A stretch of DNA of 6,149 nucleotides from CBDUBS01 sp965365445 (GTDB lineage: Bacteria; Bacteroidota; Rhodothermia; Rhodothermales; DASSAV01), in NCBI GenBank assembly GCA_965365445.1, contig CBDUBS010000216.1, positions 1 to 6,149 of the forward strand. Direction: 5' to 3'. This document shows, piece after piece, positions 5,003 to 6,149 of the stretch. The notes beneath the pieces were generated by a model, which saw nothing but the letters and a program-made list of their open reading frames with translations, did no database searches and was not told the DNA's origin. Made by a program: the position numbers and the translations under genes. Each line of letters opens with the position of its first letter. Positions within the stretch are counted from its first letter, which is position 1.

Positions 5003-6149
5003 AATCATACCGAACACTCCCTACCCTCCGACGCCGAGCGCCTGAAGGCCCTGGCCGACGGGCAGCAGCGGCTGATCGAACGCCGCAACGAGCCGGCCGG
5101 GCCCGGCAACGGCGTGCTGCAGCGCTACCGCTACCCCGTGCTCACGGCGGAGCACGTCCCGCTCAGCTGGCGCTACGACCTGGACCCGCAGCGGAATCCG
5201 TTCCGTATGGAGCGGATGGGTGTCAATGCGGTGTTCAACCCCGGCGCGCTGCTCCTCGACGGCCGGTTTCTGCTGGCGGCCCGGGTGGAAGGAACCGACC
5301 GGAAGTCGTTTTTCGCCGTGGCGGAAAGCGATAACGGCATCGACGGATTCCGCTTTTGGGATGAACCGATAGCGCTGCCCGAAACGGCCGTCCCGGACGT
5401 GAACGTGTACGACATGCGCCTGACCCGCCACGAGGACGGCTGGATCTACGGGGTGTTCTGCACCGAACGAAAGGACCCGGCGGCCGATCCGTCGGATACG
5501 TCGGCGGCGGCGGCGCAGTGCGGCATCGCCCGCACGACCGACCTGAAATCCTGGGAGCGCCTGCCGGATCTGCAAACGCCTTCGCCGCAGCAGCGCAACG
5601 GGGCGCTGCACCCGGAGTTCGTGGAGGGCCGGTACGCCTTCTATACCCGGCCTCAGAACGATTTCATACTGGCCGGCTCCGGCGGAGGCATCGGCTGGGG
5701 CCTCTGCGACGACATCGAGCGGCCCGTGATCCGGCGGGAGATCCTCGTGGACCCGAAAGCCTACCACACCATCAAGGAGGTGAAAAACGGCCAGGGCCCT
5801 CCCCCGCTGAAAACCGAAGCCGGGTGGTTGCATCTGGCCCACGGGGTGCGGGGTACGGCGGCGGGCCTGCGCTACGTCTGCTACCTGTTCCTGACCGACC
5901 TGGAGGAGCCTTGGCGTGTTACCCACGCTCCGGGCGGCTACTTCCTCGCGCCCGAGGGCGAGGAGCGCGTAGGGGACGTATCGAACGTGGTGTTCGCCAA
6001 CGGCTGGGTGCTTGCCGATTCGGGCGAGGTGTTTATCTACTACGCCTCGTCGGATACGCGCACCCACGTGGCTACCTCCACCCTGAACCGCCTGCTGGAT
6101 TGGGTGCGCCACACCCCCCCGGACCCGATCCGCTCGGCGGGGGCCGTGC
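5000..6149 (+). CDS. mgp: GH130 phosphorylase, 4-O-beta-D-mannosyl-D-glucose phosphorylase type; last residues cut by window edge
   Basis: Predicted cytoplasmic enzyme (EC 2.4.1.281) that uses phosphate to split mannosyl-beta-1,4-glucose into alpha-mannose 1-phosphate and glucose. The frame is open for 383 codons to the right edge; the family is roughly 390-400 residues, so little is missing. Conserved GH130 blocks in order: RYRYPVLTAEHVPLSWRYDL (42-61), NPFRMERMGVNAVFNPGA (66-83), RVEGTDRKSFFAVAES (95-110), NVYDMRLT (135-142), FCTERKDP (153-160), QQRNGALHPEFV (197-208), GSGGGIGWGLCDDI (226-239), AYHTIKEVKNGQGP (254-267), HLAHGVR (278-284), GDVSNVVF (325-332) and YASSDTRTHVATST. By recall of solved GH130 structures, Asp138 of NVYDMRL corresponds to the proposed general acid. 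This set of motifs is that of subgroup GH130_1 rather than the mannobiose or mannan phosphorylases of GH130_2. A short Ala-rich insertion (GCG repeat near 5507-5518) lies in a loop at about 161-172. It is coupled to the symporter by a one-base overlap. Confidence 0.93.
   Translation, partial: MNHTEHSLPSDAERLKALADGQQRLIERRNEPAGPGNGVLQRYRYPVLTAEHVPLSWRYDLDPQRNPFRMERMGVNAVFNPGALLLDGRFLLAARVEGTDRKSFFAVAESDNGIDGFRFWDEPIALPETAVPDVNVYDMRLTRHEDGWIYGVFCTERKDPAADPSDTSAAAAQCGIARTTDLKSWERLPDLQTPSPQQRNGALHPEFVEGRYAFYTRPQNDFILAGSGGGIGWGLCDDIERPVIRREILVDPKAYHTIKEVKNGQGPPPLKTEAGWLHLAHGVRGTAAGLRYVCYLFLTDLEEPWRVTHAPGGYFLAPEGEERVGDVSNVVFANGWVLADSGEVFIYYASSDTRTHVATSTLNRLLDWVRHTPPDPIRSAGAV

Noticed and set aside
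5505..5518. Short GCG repeat in the GH130 gene as a possible phase-variable tract
   Set aside because: Only about four units of a trinucleotide, in frame and in an Ala-rich loop; length changes would not switch the frame.
5021..6112. A 363-codon open frame antisense to the GH130 gene
   Set aside because: The opposite strand carries a clear, motif-complete GH130 frame; this one has no recognisable family.

Overview
The window is GC-rich and densely coding. It looks like an accessory glycan-use region from a GC-rich member of the Bacteroidota/Rhodothermota side of the tree (Rhodothermales-like). The reasons are GC-rich third codon positions, no clear Shine-Dalgarno sequence before any of the gene starts, one promoter resembling the Bacteroidota -33/-7 type, and gene families typical of polysaccharide use in that group. 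The taxonomic guess is an inference and a moderate one.

Layout: (1) 1-1443, minus strand: a formylglycine-type sulfatase with a lipoprotein-like signal, cut by the left edge. (2) 1444-1773: a 330-base gap with no intact gene. It holds a short dyad before the sulfatase and, on the plus strand at about 1653-1786, a frame-broken remnant of a BrnA-type antitoxin. (3) 1774-2985, minus: a ROK-family transcriptional regulator whose sugar-kinase centre is degenerate. (4) 2986-3107: a divergent, AT-rich control region with two adjacent dyads over a candidate promoter. (5) 3108-5000, plus: a sodium:solute symporter. (6) 5000-6149, plus, cut by the right edge: a GH130 phosphorylase very like 4-O-beta-D-mannosyl-D-glucose phosphorylase, whose start codon shares one base with the symporter stop codon.

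How it works together (inference from family knowledge): the symporter imports a small beta-mannoside such as mannobiose. An epimerase not seen here, perhaps just beyond the right edge, would convert beta-1,4-mannobiose to mannosyl-glucose. The phosphorylase would split this with phosphate into mannose 1-phosphate and glucose. The divergent ROK protein is the natural candidate sugar-responsive repressor. The sulfatase points to sulfated glycans, but its link to the mannoside genes rests only on proximity.

I found no wholly new system. The less routine items are the broken antitoxin remnant that runs into the 3' end of the ROK gene, the cysteine-free ROK regulator with lost catalytic and zinc residues, and the paired dyads over the symporter promoter.
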